DNA from: Arcticimaribacter sp965277835
Lineage (GTDB): Bacteria; Bacteroidota; Bacteroidia; Flavobacteriales; Flavobacteriaceae
DNA length: 64,000 bases
Reading direction: 5' to 3'
Assembly (NCBI GenBank): GCA_965277835.1
Contig: OZ255841.1
Location: 1,240,001-1,304,000, forward strand
Each line of letters starts with the position of its first letter. The stretch's first letter is position 1. Shown here in pieces: positions 1 through 8,853 of this stretch. The notes below the pieces were generated by a model. That model searched no databases and was not told the origin of the DNA. It saw only the letters and a list, made by a program, of their open reading frames with translations. The translations under genes were made by a program, and so were the position numbers.

Positions 1-2267
1 CTGTTTATCGTCCTATTACGACTAAAAACTCTAAAGATACTTTTGTAGAAGAAAATTGGAATTCTGTTTTTCAGACAGGTACGTTTTGGCAAAATGATTT
101 AACTATAGGAGGAGGTAATGAAAAAAGTAATTATTTCTTTAGCCTTTCGAACCTACAACAAAATGGTATTATTAGAGAATCCTCGTATAACAGAACTAAC
201 CTACGTTTAAATTACGATGCTAAACTAAACGATTGGATATCTCTTTCAAATAAAATAGCTTATGTATATACCGACTCTAATAGAATACAGCAAAGTTCAA
301 ATACTGCGGGGGTTCTTTTAGGGTTATTGAGAACTCCACCAGATTTTGATCAAAGAGATTATCTAGGTACATACACCAACGCCTCTGGTGAAGAATTTAT
401 TCGCAGACATCGTTCGTACAGACGTTATCTTGGGAATAATGTAAATCCGGCTTATAATAATCCATTATGGACAATTAAAGAGCAAACTGCAGAAACCTTA
501 GTAAATAGATTTACCGTTACACCACAATTAACTATTAAACCTAATAACTGGCTTCAATTTATTGTTCGAGCCAATGCTGATGTGAGTGACGATAGAAGAG
601 TTTATTTCTTCCCTATTGGAACCGCAGGGTCTGCTCGTGTAAATGGTGCTTATCAAGAAGATGAAATCGCAACTCGAGATATAAGTATGGACGTAATTGG
701 TCGTGCTAACTTTACCTTGACAGAAAAGATTAACCTTACAACTACTTTAGGGTGGAGTATTAATGACCGTACCTACAATAGAAACTCGGGTACTATAACA
801 GGCTTTTTAGTTAATTCTACAAAACAAACAGCATCATTAAATACTTCAGCAGAAGCTTCGGCTTATGACAATTTTAAAACTCTTAGACGCTCAAATAGAG
901 GGTATGGTGTATTAAATTTTGATGTAGACAATCAATTGTTTGTAAACTTTTCTGGTGGTTTAGAAGCCTCTTCGACTATAAAAGGCACATTCTTCTACCC
1001 TGCAATAGATGCTGCATGGACATTTACAGAATCTGTAGTTCAATCTGATTTTATTTCCTTCGGAAAACTTCGGGCATCTTGGGGTAAAGTAGGGGTGCAA
1101 CCTGACCCACATCAATTTGAAACATTAGCCGAAGGTGGTTTTACATACTCAAGTTATAGCGATGGATTAAATATCAATTCTTTTGGCGGTGGATTTAGAT
1201 TAGATAACAATCTTGGAAATCCAGAACTGAAACCAGAAATTAAAACAGAATGGGAAATAGGTACTGATTTACGTTTTCTTGATGATAAACTTTCTTTTGG
1301 GTTTACTTACTACAGTAACAAAATTGAAGGAATACTCTTAGATGTAAGTTTATCTCCCTCTTCTGGATTTGCTACGCAATACGGAAACTTTGGTTCAATG
1401 GAAAACAATGGTATCGAATTTGATTTTAATTGGCAGGCTATCCAAAAAGATGATCTCCAGTTATCTGTTAATTTGAATTGGTCTAAAAACAATAATAAAG
1501 TAACTGATTTATTTGGTACAGAATCTGTTAACCTTTCTCCAGGTGCTTCAGTGAGTTCAAGAGCTGTTGTGGGTTATCCATTAGGTGTTCTTTTTGGAAC
1601 AGGCTCACAGACTAATGCTGACGGAAGCCTTCTTTTAAACGCTGATGGATTTCCACAAATTACTTCAAACCCAATTGTTTTAGGAGACCCAAACCCTGAG
1701 TGGAGAGCTGGTTTAGGATTTAACGTAGGCTATAAAAAATTCGCGCTTAATGTTGTGGTAGAACACTCGCAAGGAGGTGCTTTTTCTCCACGGACATTAT
1801 GGGTGCTTCGCCGTTTTGGAACAACACAAGAAACAGCTAATCGTATTACTTTAACTCAAGACCTTAAAAACTATGGCGGAGACACTATTGCTGCTGGCAC
1901 AACTGTTCGAGGCGATATCCGTAACTTTGGTGGAGGTAATGTACTGTTAGATGAAACGTGGTACAGAACTGGTATTGGAGGAGGTTTTGGTGATAACCAA
2001 GCCTATAATTTTTCTCTTTATGACGCAACATTCACTAAAGTAAGAGAGTTATCTCTTAGCTATACTTTAGATAGTCCTATTGTTTCAAACATTGGGTTAA
2101 ACAGTGTTCGGTTTACGGTTACTGGAAGAAACTTAATTAACCTTAATAAAATCCCTGGTATTGACCCTGAAGTAAATCAATATGGAGTAGGAAATGCTCT
2201 TGGGTTAGATTATTTTACAAACCCTCAAACCAAGTCGGTTTTATTTGCCGTATCATTTAACTATTAA
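1..2267 (+). CDS. SusC/RagA-family TonB-linked outer-membrane receptor, 5'-truncated
   Basis: The open frame runs into the left window edge: codons are open from base 3 (VYRPITTKNSKD...), so the TTG at 327 is internal and not a start. About 755 C-terminal residues are present, roughly three quarters of a usual SusC. They hold the beta-barrel; signal peptide, carboxypeptidase-like domain and plug lie outside the window. The alternating aromatic/polar strands and the ending FAVSFNY, with a terminal aromatic residue, are typical of outer-membrane barrels. The SusD gene starts 10 bases downstream, so the two form the usual receptor/lid pair that imports an oligomer with TonB energy. The substrate cannot be read from the sequence. 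The neighbouring hydrolases suggest something other than a plain glycan, which is inference. Confidence 0.93.
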   Translation, partial: VYRPITTKNSKDTFVEENWNSVFQTGTFWQNDLTIGGGNEKSNYFFSLSNLQQNGIIRESSYNRTNLRLNYDAKLNDWISLSNKIAYVYTDSNRIQQSSNTAGVLLGLLRTPPDFDQRDYLGTYTNASGEEFIRRHRSYRRYLGNNVNPAYNNPLWTIKEQTAETLVNRFTVTPQLTIKPNNWLQFIVRANADVSDDRRVYFFPIGTAGSARVNGAYQEDEIATRDISMDVIGRANFTLTEKINLTTTLGWSINDRTYNRNSGTITGFLVNSTKQTASLNTSAEASAYDNFKTLRRSNRGYGVLNFDVDNQLFVNFSGGLEASSTIKGTFFYPAIDAAWTFTESVVQSDFISFGKLRASWGKVGVQPDPHQFETLAEGGFTYSSYSDGLNINSFGGGFRLDNNLGNPELKPEIKTEWEIGTDLRFLDDKLSFGFTYYSNKIEGILLDVSLSPSSGFATQYGNFGSMENNGIEFDFNWQAIQKDDLQLSVNLNWSKNNNKVTDLFGTESVNLSPGASVSSRAVVGYPLGVLFGTGSQTNADGSLLLNADGFPQITSNPIVLGDPNPEWRAGLGFNVGYKKFALNVVVEHSQGGAFSPRTLWVLRRFGTTQETANRITLTQDLKNYGGDTIAAGTTVRGDIRNFGGGNVLLDETWYRTGIGGGFGDNQAYNFSLYDATFTKVRELSLSYTLDSPIVSNIGLNSVRFTVTGRNLINLNKIPGIDPEVNQYGVGNALGLDYFTNPQTKSVLFAVSFNY

Positions 2268-2277
2268 TATTAAACTC

Positions 2278-3699
2278 ATGAAAAAAATATTATATACAAT
2301 TACGACAATTTTTACTATACTAATCGCATCGTCTTGTGAAGATATAGTAAAGGGGATTAATGATAATCCCAATGATATAATCGTTACCGATATAGAAGAA
2401 CGTTTATTTTTGACAGGAGGAATGATTGCAAATGTTCAAGTTCAATGTGGGCATTTAAATAGAATAAGTGGCATGTACTCTGGTCAACTTATTGGATTTT
2501 CTTCGTTATATTCAAATATTTATGGTTTTAGTCTTTCGACAGCAGAATCTAATGGTGAATGGAATGCACTATATATAGGTGTTTTAACCAATATGCGCCA
2601 TATTGTTAAGAATTCTAAAAATAAATTACTTGTAGGGATAGCAAAGGTTATTGAAGCTCATGCTTTTGGAACCGCAGCTTCTTTGTATGGTAATATTCCG
2701 TATTCTGAAGCTGGAGATGTTACAATTTCAGATCCTGTTTTCGATTCTCAAAAAGCAGTTTATGCGAGTGTTATCAGTTTGCTAAATGACGCAATTACCG
2801 ACCTAAACGCAGCGTCTACAGGAAGTGTTCCTCAAGATATTTATTTTGGCGGAGATAAAGCCAAATGGATTGCGGCTGCCAATACTCTTAAAGCACGATT
2901 TTATTTACATCAAAAAGACTATACAAATGCTTTAAGAGAAGCTCAAAATGGAATTTCATCAGCCAGTGGAGATATGTTGTTCAAACCAGGAACTGCAGCT
3001 GCCGATGACAAAAATTTATTTTGGACAATTCTCGAAGGTGCGCGTGCAGGCGATATTGGTAACAACAGTGGAAGTACTGAAAGTTATTTACTTCAAATCT
3101 TAGATAAATCTAACTCACGTTCTAGAAATCATGCAAAAACAGATGAAACCGCGCGACGAGGATTTTATACTATAAACTCTGCTGGAGGCTCTCAAAACGA
3201 TGGAATTGTAGAGCAAAGACAACCTCAAAATATGGTAACTTATTTTGAAAATCAACTTATAAAAGCTGAAGCCGCAGCTCGTTTAGGAACTTTAGCTGAT
3301 GGGTTAACACACCTAAATGAATTGAGAACATGGTTAAATACAGGTGCTCATCTAAACAGCAATTATAAAGATAAAACGTATTCTTATCTTGCTTTTGATG
3401 CAGCAGACTTTCAAAATGGTGGTATAGAAAACCAAGATAACATTGATTCAAAAAATGCTTTTCTACGAGAAGTAATGGAAGAACGCTATGTCTCAGGGTT
3501 TGGAATGCATATGCCATATAACGACGCACGTCGCTTACGTAAATCTGATGGAGCATTTGCAGTTCCTTATATTTTAGTAAACAACAATGATACGCGTAGA
3601 CCAGAACGTATGCCTTATTCTACTAACGAATTAAATTCAAATTCTAAAGCACCTAGTGATGACCCTGGTATCTTCCAAAAAACTGAGGTAAATCAATAA
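2278..3699 (+). CDS. SusD/RagB-family surface lipoprotein
   Basis: 473 residues. I start at ATG 2278 and not at the upstream in-frame 2245, because this gives a clean lipoprotein signal MKKILYTITT... ending in the lipobox ASSC (Cys20). The mature protein begins with the DNPND-type segment and continues with helical TPR-like stretches (LKARFYLHQKDYTNALREA), as in the SusD-like family that caps SusC barrels and binds ligand at the cell surface. It follows the SusC gene after 10 bases and ends just before a strong terminator, so the pair forms its own transcription unit. Ligand unknown. The family call is firm; the nutrient is not inferable. Confidence 0.93.
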   Translation: MKKILYTITTIFTILIASSCEDIVKGINDNPNDIIVTDIEERLFLTGGMIANVQVQCGHLNRISGMYSGQLIGFSSLYSNIYGFSLSTAESNGEWNALYIGVLTNMRHIVKNSKNKLLVGIAKVIEAHAFGTAASLYGNIPYSEAGDVTISDPVFDSQKAVYASVISLLNDAITDLNAASTGSVPQDIYFGGDKAKWIAAANTLKARFYLHQKDYTNALREAQNGISSASGDMLFKPGTAAADDKNLFWTILEGARAGDIGNNSGSTESYLLQILDKSNSRSRNHAKTDETARRGFYTINSAGGSQNDGIVEQRQPQNMVTYFENQLIKAEAAARLGTLADGLTHLNELRTWLNTGAHLNSNYKDKTYSYLAFDAADFQNGGIENQDNIDSKNAFLREVMEERYVSGFGMHMPYNDARRLRKSDGAFAVPYILVNNNDTRRPERMPYSTNELNSNSKAPSDDPGIFQKTEVNQ

Positions 3700-3737
3700 T
3701 TATTATTAAATAATAATTTAGTTGCATTTTAATCTTT

Positions 3738-3770
3738 AAAAGGCTTGTGATATATCACAAGCCTTTTTTT
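3738..3770 (+). terminator. Intrinsic terminator after susCD
   Basis: A perfect inverted repeat of 15 base pairs centred between 3752 and 3753 (core AGGCTTGTGATA / TATCACAAGCCT) is followed by a run of seven T. It lies 39 bases after the susD stop and closes the SusCD transcript before the next gene on the same strand. Confidence 0.9.
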
Positions 3771-3796
3771 ATTACATTTAAAGAAAATATATTCTT

Positions 3797-5404
3797 ATGA
3801 AAATTATAAAAGCAACACATATAGGGCTTCTTTCAATTTTAATGTTAGCCTTTGCAAGTCCTTCATCGAATAAACAAGAATATCAAAATAACATTATTTC
3901 GGCGGCTCACCCCTTAGCATCCAAAGCAGGAGCTATGATGTATGAGCAAGGCGGAAATGCCTTTGATGCAGCTGTTGCAGCAGGTTTTACACTAGCAGTA
4001 GTTGAACCAAGTATGAGCGGAATTGGAGGTAGGCTCCAAGCCCTATATCGAGACGATAAAGGCGTAATTGCAGGCATTGATGCCTCAACAGAAGTTCCTA
4101 TTAACTATAAAAAAACAAAAGAAAAATTTAGCTACGGCTATGAGACTATAGGAATCCCTGGTGTAGTAGCGGGGCTTATAAAATTACATGAAGAAAAAGG
4201 CTCTTTGCCACTTAAACAAATACTTGCGCCTGCAATAAATTATGCAAACAATGGCTTTCATATACTGCCAGGTGAAGCAAAAAGACAAGCTGCTGCCCAA
4301 GACAAATTATCAGAATTTGAAGGAAGTAAATATCACTTTCTTAACTCAGATGGTATGGCTACTACTGCTGGAGACTTACTAGTTCAAAAAGACTTAGGAG
4401 CAGTTCTAGAAAAAATTGCAGCCCACGGAAAAAAAGGATTTTATGAAGGTGAAGTCGCTCAAAAAATTGTTGATGACTTACAAGCCAACGGAGGAATTTT
4501 AACTTTAGAAGACTTGAAAAACTACAAAACGCGTTCTTCAAAAGTACTAACGGGCAACTATCAAGGGCACACTATACACGCATTATATCTTCCTTCATTT
4601 GGTGCTATAACAATTCAAATACTTCAAATATTAGATCATTTAGACCAAGCTAAAACGGAAGAAGAGTGGGCAAATAACTTGGGACAAGCAACCCGAATAT
4701 CATATCAATATAGATCTGGTCAAATTCAAAAAGACACGCTTGACCTTATTTTATCTACTGAAAAAGCAAAAGAACACGCACAAGATATTAAATCTAATCA
4801 AAAATATAAAATTGCCGAGAATCTTAATAATCTTCCAAAGGCATGGGTTGCTGCTATGGGGCATACAACACACTTAACCGCAGCAGACAAAGATGGTAAT
4901 ATAGTTAGTCTTACACAAACTGTTGGCCCCAATATGGGTTCAAAAGTTGCTACCAAAGGACTAGGGTTTATATATGCTGTTACCCTTGGAGGTTATTTGG
5001 GAGACTATAAACCTGGAGACCGTGCTAATTCTCATATTACTCCAACATTTATAAGTAAAAATGGTGTACCTATACTTGCTTTAGGAGCTGCAGGCGGAAG
5101 CAGAATTGTTACTGCCGTAACCCAAGTTATTAGCCGATATATAGGTCAAAAACATACTTTAGAAAAATCATTAATGCTTCCTAGGGTTTATCCTTTTAGA
5201 GATAGTCTTTGGATAGAAAATCATAAAGGGCTCGAGGACTTAAACGCTTCGTTTGACCCAGAGCAATACCCTGTTAAATACATAGATGATGAAGCACGTT
5301 TTGGTCGAGTGCATGCAATTGCATTTGATGCAGAAAACAATCTATGGATTGGGGCAGCAGACCCAGACTGGGAAGGTACTGTTGAGAACGTAACAAATGA
5401 ATGA
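3797..5404 (+). CDS. Gamma-glutamyltransferase-family Ntn hydrolase, exported
   Basis: 535 residues with an N-terminal hydrophobic export signal (to about residue 22). Family hallmarks are the N-terminal GGNAFDAAVAAG segment (52-63), the autocleavage and nucleophile site GHTTH with Thr357 as expected nucleophile, then DKDGN, and the late GAAGGSRIVTAV loop. These enzymes self-cleave before the threonine and hydrolyse or transfer gamma-glutamyl or acyl groups, usually in the periplasm. Two substrate-binding positions differ from E. coli GGT: the arginine of the FRE.AP segment (R114) is replaced around IDASTEVP, and the MDDF loop (D433) is absent. Substrate may therefore not be glutathione. The stop overlaps the next start (ATGA), indicating translational coupling. 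Confidence 0.85.
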   Translation: MKIIKATHIGLLSILMLAFASPSSNKQEYQNNIISAAHPLASKAGAMMYEQGGNAFDAAVAAGFTLAVVEPSMSGIGGRLQALYRDDKGVIAGIDASTEVPINYKKTKEKFSYGYETIGIPGVVAGLIKLHEEKGSLPLKQILAPAINYANNGFHILPGEAKRQAAAQDKLSEFEGSKYHFLNSDGMATTAGDLLVQKDLGAVLEKIAAHGKKGFYEGEVAQKIVDDLQANGGILTLEDLKNYKTRSSKVLTGNYQGHTIHALYLPSFGAITIQILQILDHLDQAKTEEEWANNLGQATRISYQYRSGQIQKDTLDLILSTEKAKEHAQDIKSNQKYKIAENLNNLPKAWVAAMGHTTHLTAADKDGNIVSLTQTVGPNMGSKVATKGLGFIYAVTLGGYLGDYKPGDRANSHITPTFISKNGVPILALGAAGGSRIVTAVTQVISRYIGQKHTLEKSLMLPRVYPFRDSLWIENHKGLEDLNASFDPEQYPVKYIDDEARFGRVHAIAFDAENNLWIGAADPDWEGTVENVTNE

Positions 5405-6162
5405 AAAAATTAATAGTAACTTACTTATTAATCTTTTCTTGTTCTTTTGCATTTGCTCAAGAAAAACAAAAAATACTTTTTGTAGGAAATAGTTTTACAT
5501 TCTACTGGAACTTACCTTCTGTTATCGAAAAAATGGCAGAAGAAAAAGGTCTAGATTGGGATGTTTCCCAATCCACAGAAAGTGGAGCAACTCTTGAAGA
5601 CCATTGGGAAGGAAATAAAAACCTAAAAACCCGTTCGCTCATTGGCGAAAAATTTGATGTTATTATTTTTCAAGAACATAGTACCTATCCACTAAAAGCA
5701 ATTGAAAAAACCACTAAATACTTTAATTTATTAAAGCAAATTACTCATAAAGAAGCTTCTATTTATTTTTATTCTACTTGGGTTTACCCAAAAATTGAGA
5801 CCCCTAACCGAGAGGCAAACACACAAAACCCTATTGAACAAAAACTTGAAATTGCACAATTAGTAAAACCGCAAAACCTGCTTTTGGTAGGCAAAGCCTT
5901 TGATTTATTTAACCAACGTTATCCTGAGCATAATCTTTTAAGCGATGATCTAAAGCATCCTAGTCCAAACGGAACGTATTTAGCCGCTTGTGTTATTTTT
6001 TCAACTCTAAGCAACAAATCTTCGAAAGGGCTAAGTAGAAGATACTTAGGTAAAGATGAGAATGGAAAAAAAATATTTTATGTCATTGTAGAAAAAAACG
6101 TTGCAAAAAAAGCTCAAGAAATAGCCGATAGTATTACACAAGAAAGCTCTAAACTCAATTAG
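5401..6162 (+). CDS. Secreted SGNH-like hydrolase (DUF4886-type)
   Basis: 253 residues with a signal peptide ending near FAFAQE (about residue 20). Block I is ILFVGNSFTFYWNLP with Ser in the GNS motif; further on are the segments IIFQEHSTYP and a late D-x-x-HPS (DDLKHPSPNGTYL) that fits the catalytic Asp/His block of SGNH esterases. Members remove acyl groups from sugars or other carriers, but the specific reaction is unknown. It overlaps the GGT-family gene by 4 bases, so the two exported hydrolases are made together, next to a SusCD importer. Similarity to DUF4886 is from recall of the GNSFT...LP pattern. Confidence 0.7.
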   Translation: MKKLIVTYLLIFSCSFAFAQEKQKILFVGNSFTFYWNLPSVIEKMAEEKGLDWDVSQSTESGATLEDHWEGNKNLKTRSLIGEKFDVIIFQEHSTYPLKAIEKTTKYFNLLKQITHKEASIYFYSTWVYPKIETPNREANTQNPIEQKLEIAQLVKPQNLLLVGKAFDLFNQRYPEHNLLSDDLKHPSPNGTYLAACVIFSTLSNKSSKGLSRRYLGKDENGKKIFYVIVEKNVAKKAQEIADSITQESSKLN

Positions 6163-6335
6163 CTTCATAATGCATTTTTAAGGTAATTCTCTTGAGTTAA
6201 ATACGTGCTTAAAGCAATTTGATACTCTAACTACTACATGTAAATTTTTTTGGGTACTAATCAGCCCAAACTCAATAATAAATATAATTATATTGAACTT
6301 ACAAATAAATATTTTATTACTTTTATTTGGTAAAC

Positions 6336-6343
6336 TACGTTTG
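6336..6343 (+). promoter_or_regulatory. Candidate Bacteroidota -7 element (TACGTTTG)
   Basis: TACGTTTG fits the TANNTTTG consensus and ends 20 bases before the ATG of the BIG2/DM13 lipoprotein gene. No clear TTTG at the usual -33 distance. The rest of the 201-base gap (6163-6363) shows no gene. Confidence 0.45.
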
Positions 6344-6363
6344 CTAAATAAAAAATATGCTTT

Positions 6364-7821
6364 ATGAAGTCAAAAACACTCTTACTAAACATTGTCATTT
6401 TATTTTCTATATTTTCTTGTGTCGGTACAGATATTATGGAAGATTTCATTCAACCTGCTTTTAGGGGAACTGGTATTGATAGCGGAGGAAACATTGCGTT
6501 ACCTAGTAGTTTTATCGTAGGTAATACCCATAAAATAGAAATCAAATTTTTTAATGATATCGGTGCGGTAGAAGACGTAACCTACGAAAGTTTAGATACG
6601 TCCGTTTTAACTATTAGTGCTACTGGAGATATAAGTGCAGTTGGTCCAGGAACTACTAAAATTAAAGCTATTGCAAAAAACACGAACCCAAATACAAGTG
6701 CTGAGAGACCAACTTACACGGTTCAAAGCAAAGATATAGAGGTTAAACCTATGCCCGATGTTGCAGAAATATTCTCAATTACCAACTCAGTAGCGTTATT
6801 ACAATCTAATCAGACACATCAACTTAAATTTACATATACCAATAAACAAGGTGTAGATGATCCTAATGTAAAACTGACTTGGGTAAGCACAAATGCCTCA
6901 GTCGCAACAGTATCAAGTGCAGGATTAATAACAACAATTGCAGATGGAACAACAATCATTAGAGCTACAACCCCTGGAGGTGTTATTAGTGAGTTTACAT
7001 TGAAAGTTTCAAGCCTCGTATCAGTATTACGAGTAAATAATGCATTACCTGCTTTCTTTAGAGTAGGAAATACACATACGGTAAGCGTTGACTTTTTTGA
7101 TAAAGATGGAACTATAAATAGTGGCGCAACAATAAATTGGAAAAGCGATGAAGCCAGTGTCGCAAGTGTTAACAGTAATGGTGTTATAACTGCAGTATCC
7201 GTTGGGACAGCAAAAATCACAGGAAGTACTATTGAAAATGGTAATACTATAGAAACAGTAATTGCAGTAAATGTTGTTAATAATGTTCTTACTATTAATA
7301 ACCAAGTTAATTCTCTAAAAGTAGGAGAAACACATCAGTATAATACTTCTTTTGCTGGTTCAACCCCTATAACATGGTCAAGCTCTAATGCTAGTTTTGC
7401 TACTGTATCGAGCCAAGGGCTAGTAACTGCAGTTGCCGAAGGGAGTGTTATTATTACTGCCTCGACTGTTGAAGGGGGTATGACTTTAACAACCAACACC
7501 AGTTTTATGGTTACTAAATTGCCTATTACTTCTAAAAAAGGATCATTAAGTGGTACTTATAGTTTATCAGGAGCTGTAGTTTTCACAAGTTCATCTATTA
7601 TGATTACTAATTTTGTAAGCACAGCCCCAGATACACATCTTTATTTAACAAATAACCCTAATTCCATAGCTGGAGGCTTAAAAATTACGACTAGCAGTGT
7701 AAGGTCGAGTAGTAATCTATCATTAAGTTTAAATAATGTAGATATTAACTCTTACTCTTATTTAGTAGCAGTATGTCAAGGTGCTGGAAATCTAATTTTA
7801 GGTAACGCTGAATTACAATAA
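6364..7821 (+). CDS. Lipoprotein with four BIG2 Ig-like domains and a C-terminal DM13-like domain
   Basis: 485 residues. The signal MKSKTLLLNIVILFSIFSC gives lipid attachment at Cys19. Four bacterial Ig-like (BIG2) repeats follow at about 38-126, 139-217, 220-305 and 307-388, each with the pattern W.S...S.A.V...G.ITA...G...I.A. The last 98 residues change style: G..SG...., LTNF.S..PD.HLYL, and a final SYLVAVCQGAGNLILGNAEL. This matches the DM13 domain as I recall it, which carries one nearly invariant Cys and is proposed to act in electron transfer. A barrel gene follows after 20 bases. Likely tethered to the outer membrane. BIG2 is certain; DM13 is recalled from pattern and less sure. Confidence 0.8.
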   Translation: MKSKTLLLNIVILFSIFSCVGTDIMEDFIQPAFRGTGIDSGGNIALPSSFIVGNTHKIEIKFFNDIGAVEDVTYESLDTSVLTISATGDISAVGPGTTKIKAIAKNTNPNTSAERPTYTVQSKDIEVKPMPDVAEIFSITNSVALLQSNQTHQLKFTYTNKQGVDDPNVKLTWVSTNASVATVSSAGLITTIADGTTIIRATTPGGVISEFTLKVSSLVSVLRVNNALPAFFRVGNTHTVSVDFFDKDGTINSGATINWKSDEASVASVNSNGVITAVSVGTAKITGSTIENGNTIETVIAVNVVNNVLTINNQVNSLKVGETHQYNTSFAGSTPITWSSSNASFATVSSQGLVTAVAEGSVIITASTVEGGMTLTTNTSFMVTKLPITSKKGSLSGTYSLSGAVVFTSSSIMITNFVSTAPDTHLYLTNNPNSIAGGLKITTSSVRSSSNLSLSLNNVDINSYSYLVAVCQGAGNLILGNAELQ

Positions 7822-7841
7822 TTAAAGCCTAATTTCTTATT

Positions 7842-8747
7842 ATGAAAAAATATAACAAACTATTTATTACTATTATTATCTTTTCTATAACAACTAGTGC
7901 AGTTGCTCAATGGTCAAAAGGTAAGGGCAAAGGATATTATAAACTTTCCACTTGGTCAATCTCTGCAACTGAGCACTATACTGCAACAGCTGGCGAAAAA
8001 GACTCGAACCCTACAAGAGGTACTTTTGTTACAAGTTTTTATGGAGAATACGGTATCAGCGATAAAATTGATATTATAGCGTTCGTTCCTTTTTACACAG
8101 TAAACTATCAAAATGCAGTCCTTGGGTCAACAAGAGGTACAGTAATAAGCGAAAAAGCAGTTTTAAATAGTTTTGGAGATACTGATATTGGGCTAAAATA
8201 TGGGTTTCTTAGAGGTAAGGTAGCAATGTCAGCAATGCTAAAACTTGGGCTTCCGACAGGAGCAACTACAGGAGGTCATGATAAGGCCATATTGCAGGCT
8301 GGTGATGGAGAATTTAATCAACAGTTACAAGTAGATTTGGGGATACCTTTTAAAGTATTTAGTATTCCTAGTTATTGGAAAACATTTGGAGCATATAATA
8401 GACGTACCGAAGGATTCTCGGATGAAATCCATGTTGGAAGCGAAATAGGATTTAACTTTTTATCTAGTAAACTTTGGCTTGTCGGAAGATTACATATTTT
8501 AAAATCTACTAGAAACGGAACTAAAAGTGCAGCAGCAGGTAATGGTAGTATTTTTGCAAATAACATAGAATTTACTAACGTTGGATTTGAAGCAGCGTAT
8601 TATGTCTCTAAAAGAATTGGTCTTTCATATAGCTTTGCAAGTGCTATTACCGGAAGAATCATCTCTGCGGCTCCAAGTCATTCGGCTGGGATATTTTTGG
8701 ATATAAAATCCTTGAAACCCAAAAAACCAAAAGAGGAAAGTGAATAA
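7842..8747 (+). CDS. Outer-membrane beta-barrel protein, transporter/porin-like
   Basis: 301 residues with a signal peptide ending near AVAQW (residue 23). Short amphipathic strands run through the whole chain, with FGDTDIGLKYGF and LKLGLPTG segments typical of the MetA-pathway/porin-like barrel group often annotated as transporter. It starts 20 bases after the BIG2/DM13 lipoprotein and probably shares its transcript, so the two may form one envelope unit. No pore-specific residue can be read; function is not assigned. The C-terminal tail is lysine-rich (KSLKPKKPKEESE) and not a classical terminal aromatic strand. Confidence 0.65.
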   Translation: MKKYNKLFITIIIFSITTSAVAQWSKGKGKGYYKLSTWSISATEHYTATAGEKDSNPTRGTFVTSFYGEYGISDKIDIIAFVPFYTVNYQNAVLGSTRGTVISEKAVLNSFGDTDIGLKYGFLRGKVAMSAMLKLGLPTGATTGGHDKAILQAGDGEFNQQLQVDLGIPFKVFSIPSYWKTFGAYNRRTEGFSDEIHVGSEIGFNFLSSKLWLVGRLHILKSTRNGTKSAAAGNGSIFANNIEFTNVGFEAAYYVSKRIGLSYSFASAITGRIISAAPSHSAGIFLDIKSLKPKKPKEESE

Positions 8748-8765
8748 GGTCTAAACTCATCAATA

Positions 8766-8786
8766 AAAGCATTTTAAAAATGCTTT
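8766..8786. terminator. Weak hairpin between convergent genes
   Basis: AAAGCATTTT / AAAATGCTTT pair around A8776, between the barrel gene (+) and nrdA (-). No good U-tract on either side, so termination is only possible, not shown. Confidence 0.3.
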
Positions 8787-8853
8787 ACACTATTTTAATG
8801 CTTGCAGAATAAGAGTGCGAAATAATAATAATTCGAAACGCAAAAGCCTTTTT

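Noticed and set aside
327..335. TTG as start of the first gene
   Set aside because: The same frame is open to the window edge and translates as typical SusC sequence, so the gene is truncated and this codon is internal.
1..3699. Starch-use (Sus) locus
   Set aside because: Only the SusC/SusD import pair is present; no amylase or other glycan enzyme is visible, so no substrate name is justified.
6163..6363. Small gene or RNA in the gap before the BIG2 gene
   Set aside because: No frame of note and no stable fold other than short AT repeats; only a -7 element is supported.
6819..7305. Two antisense frames opposite the BIG2 gene
   Set aside because: Shadow frames of repeated Thr/Ser/Val codons; no start context or known domain.
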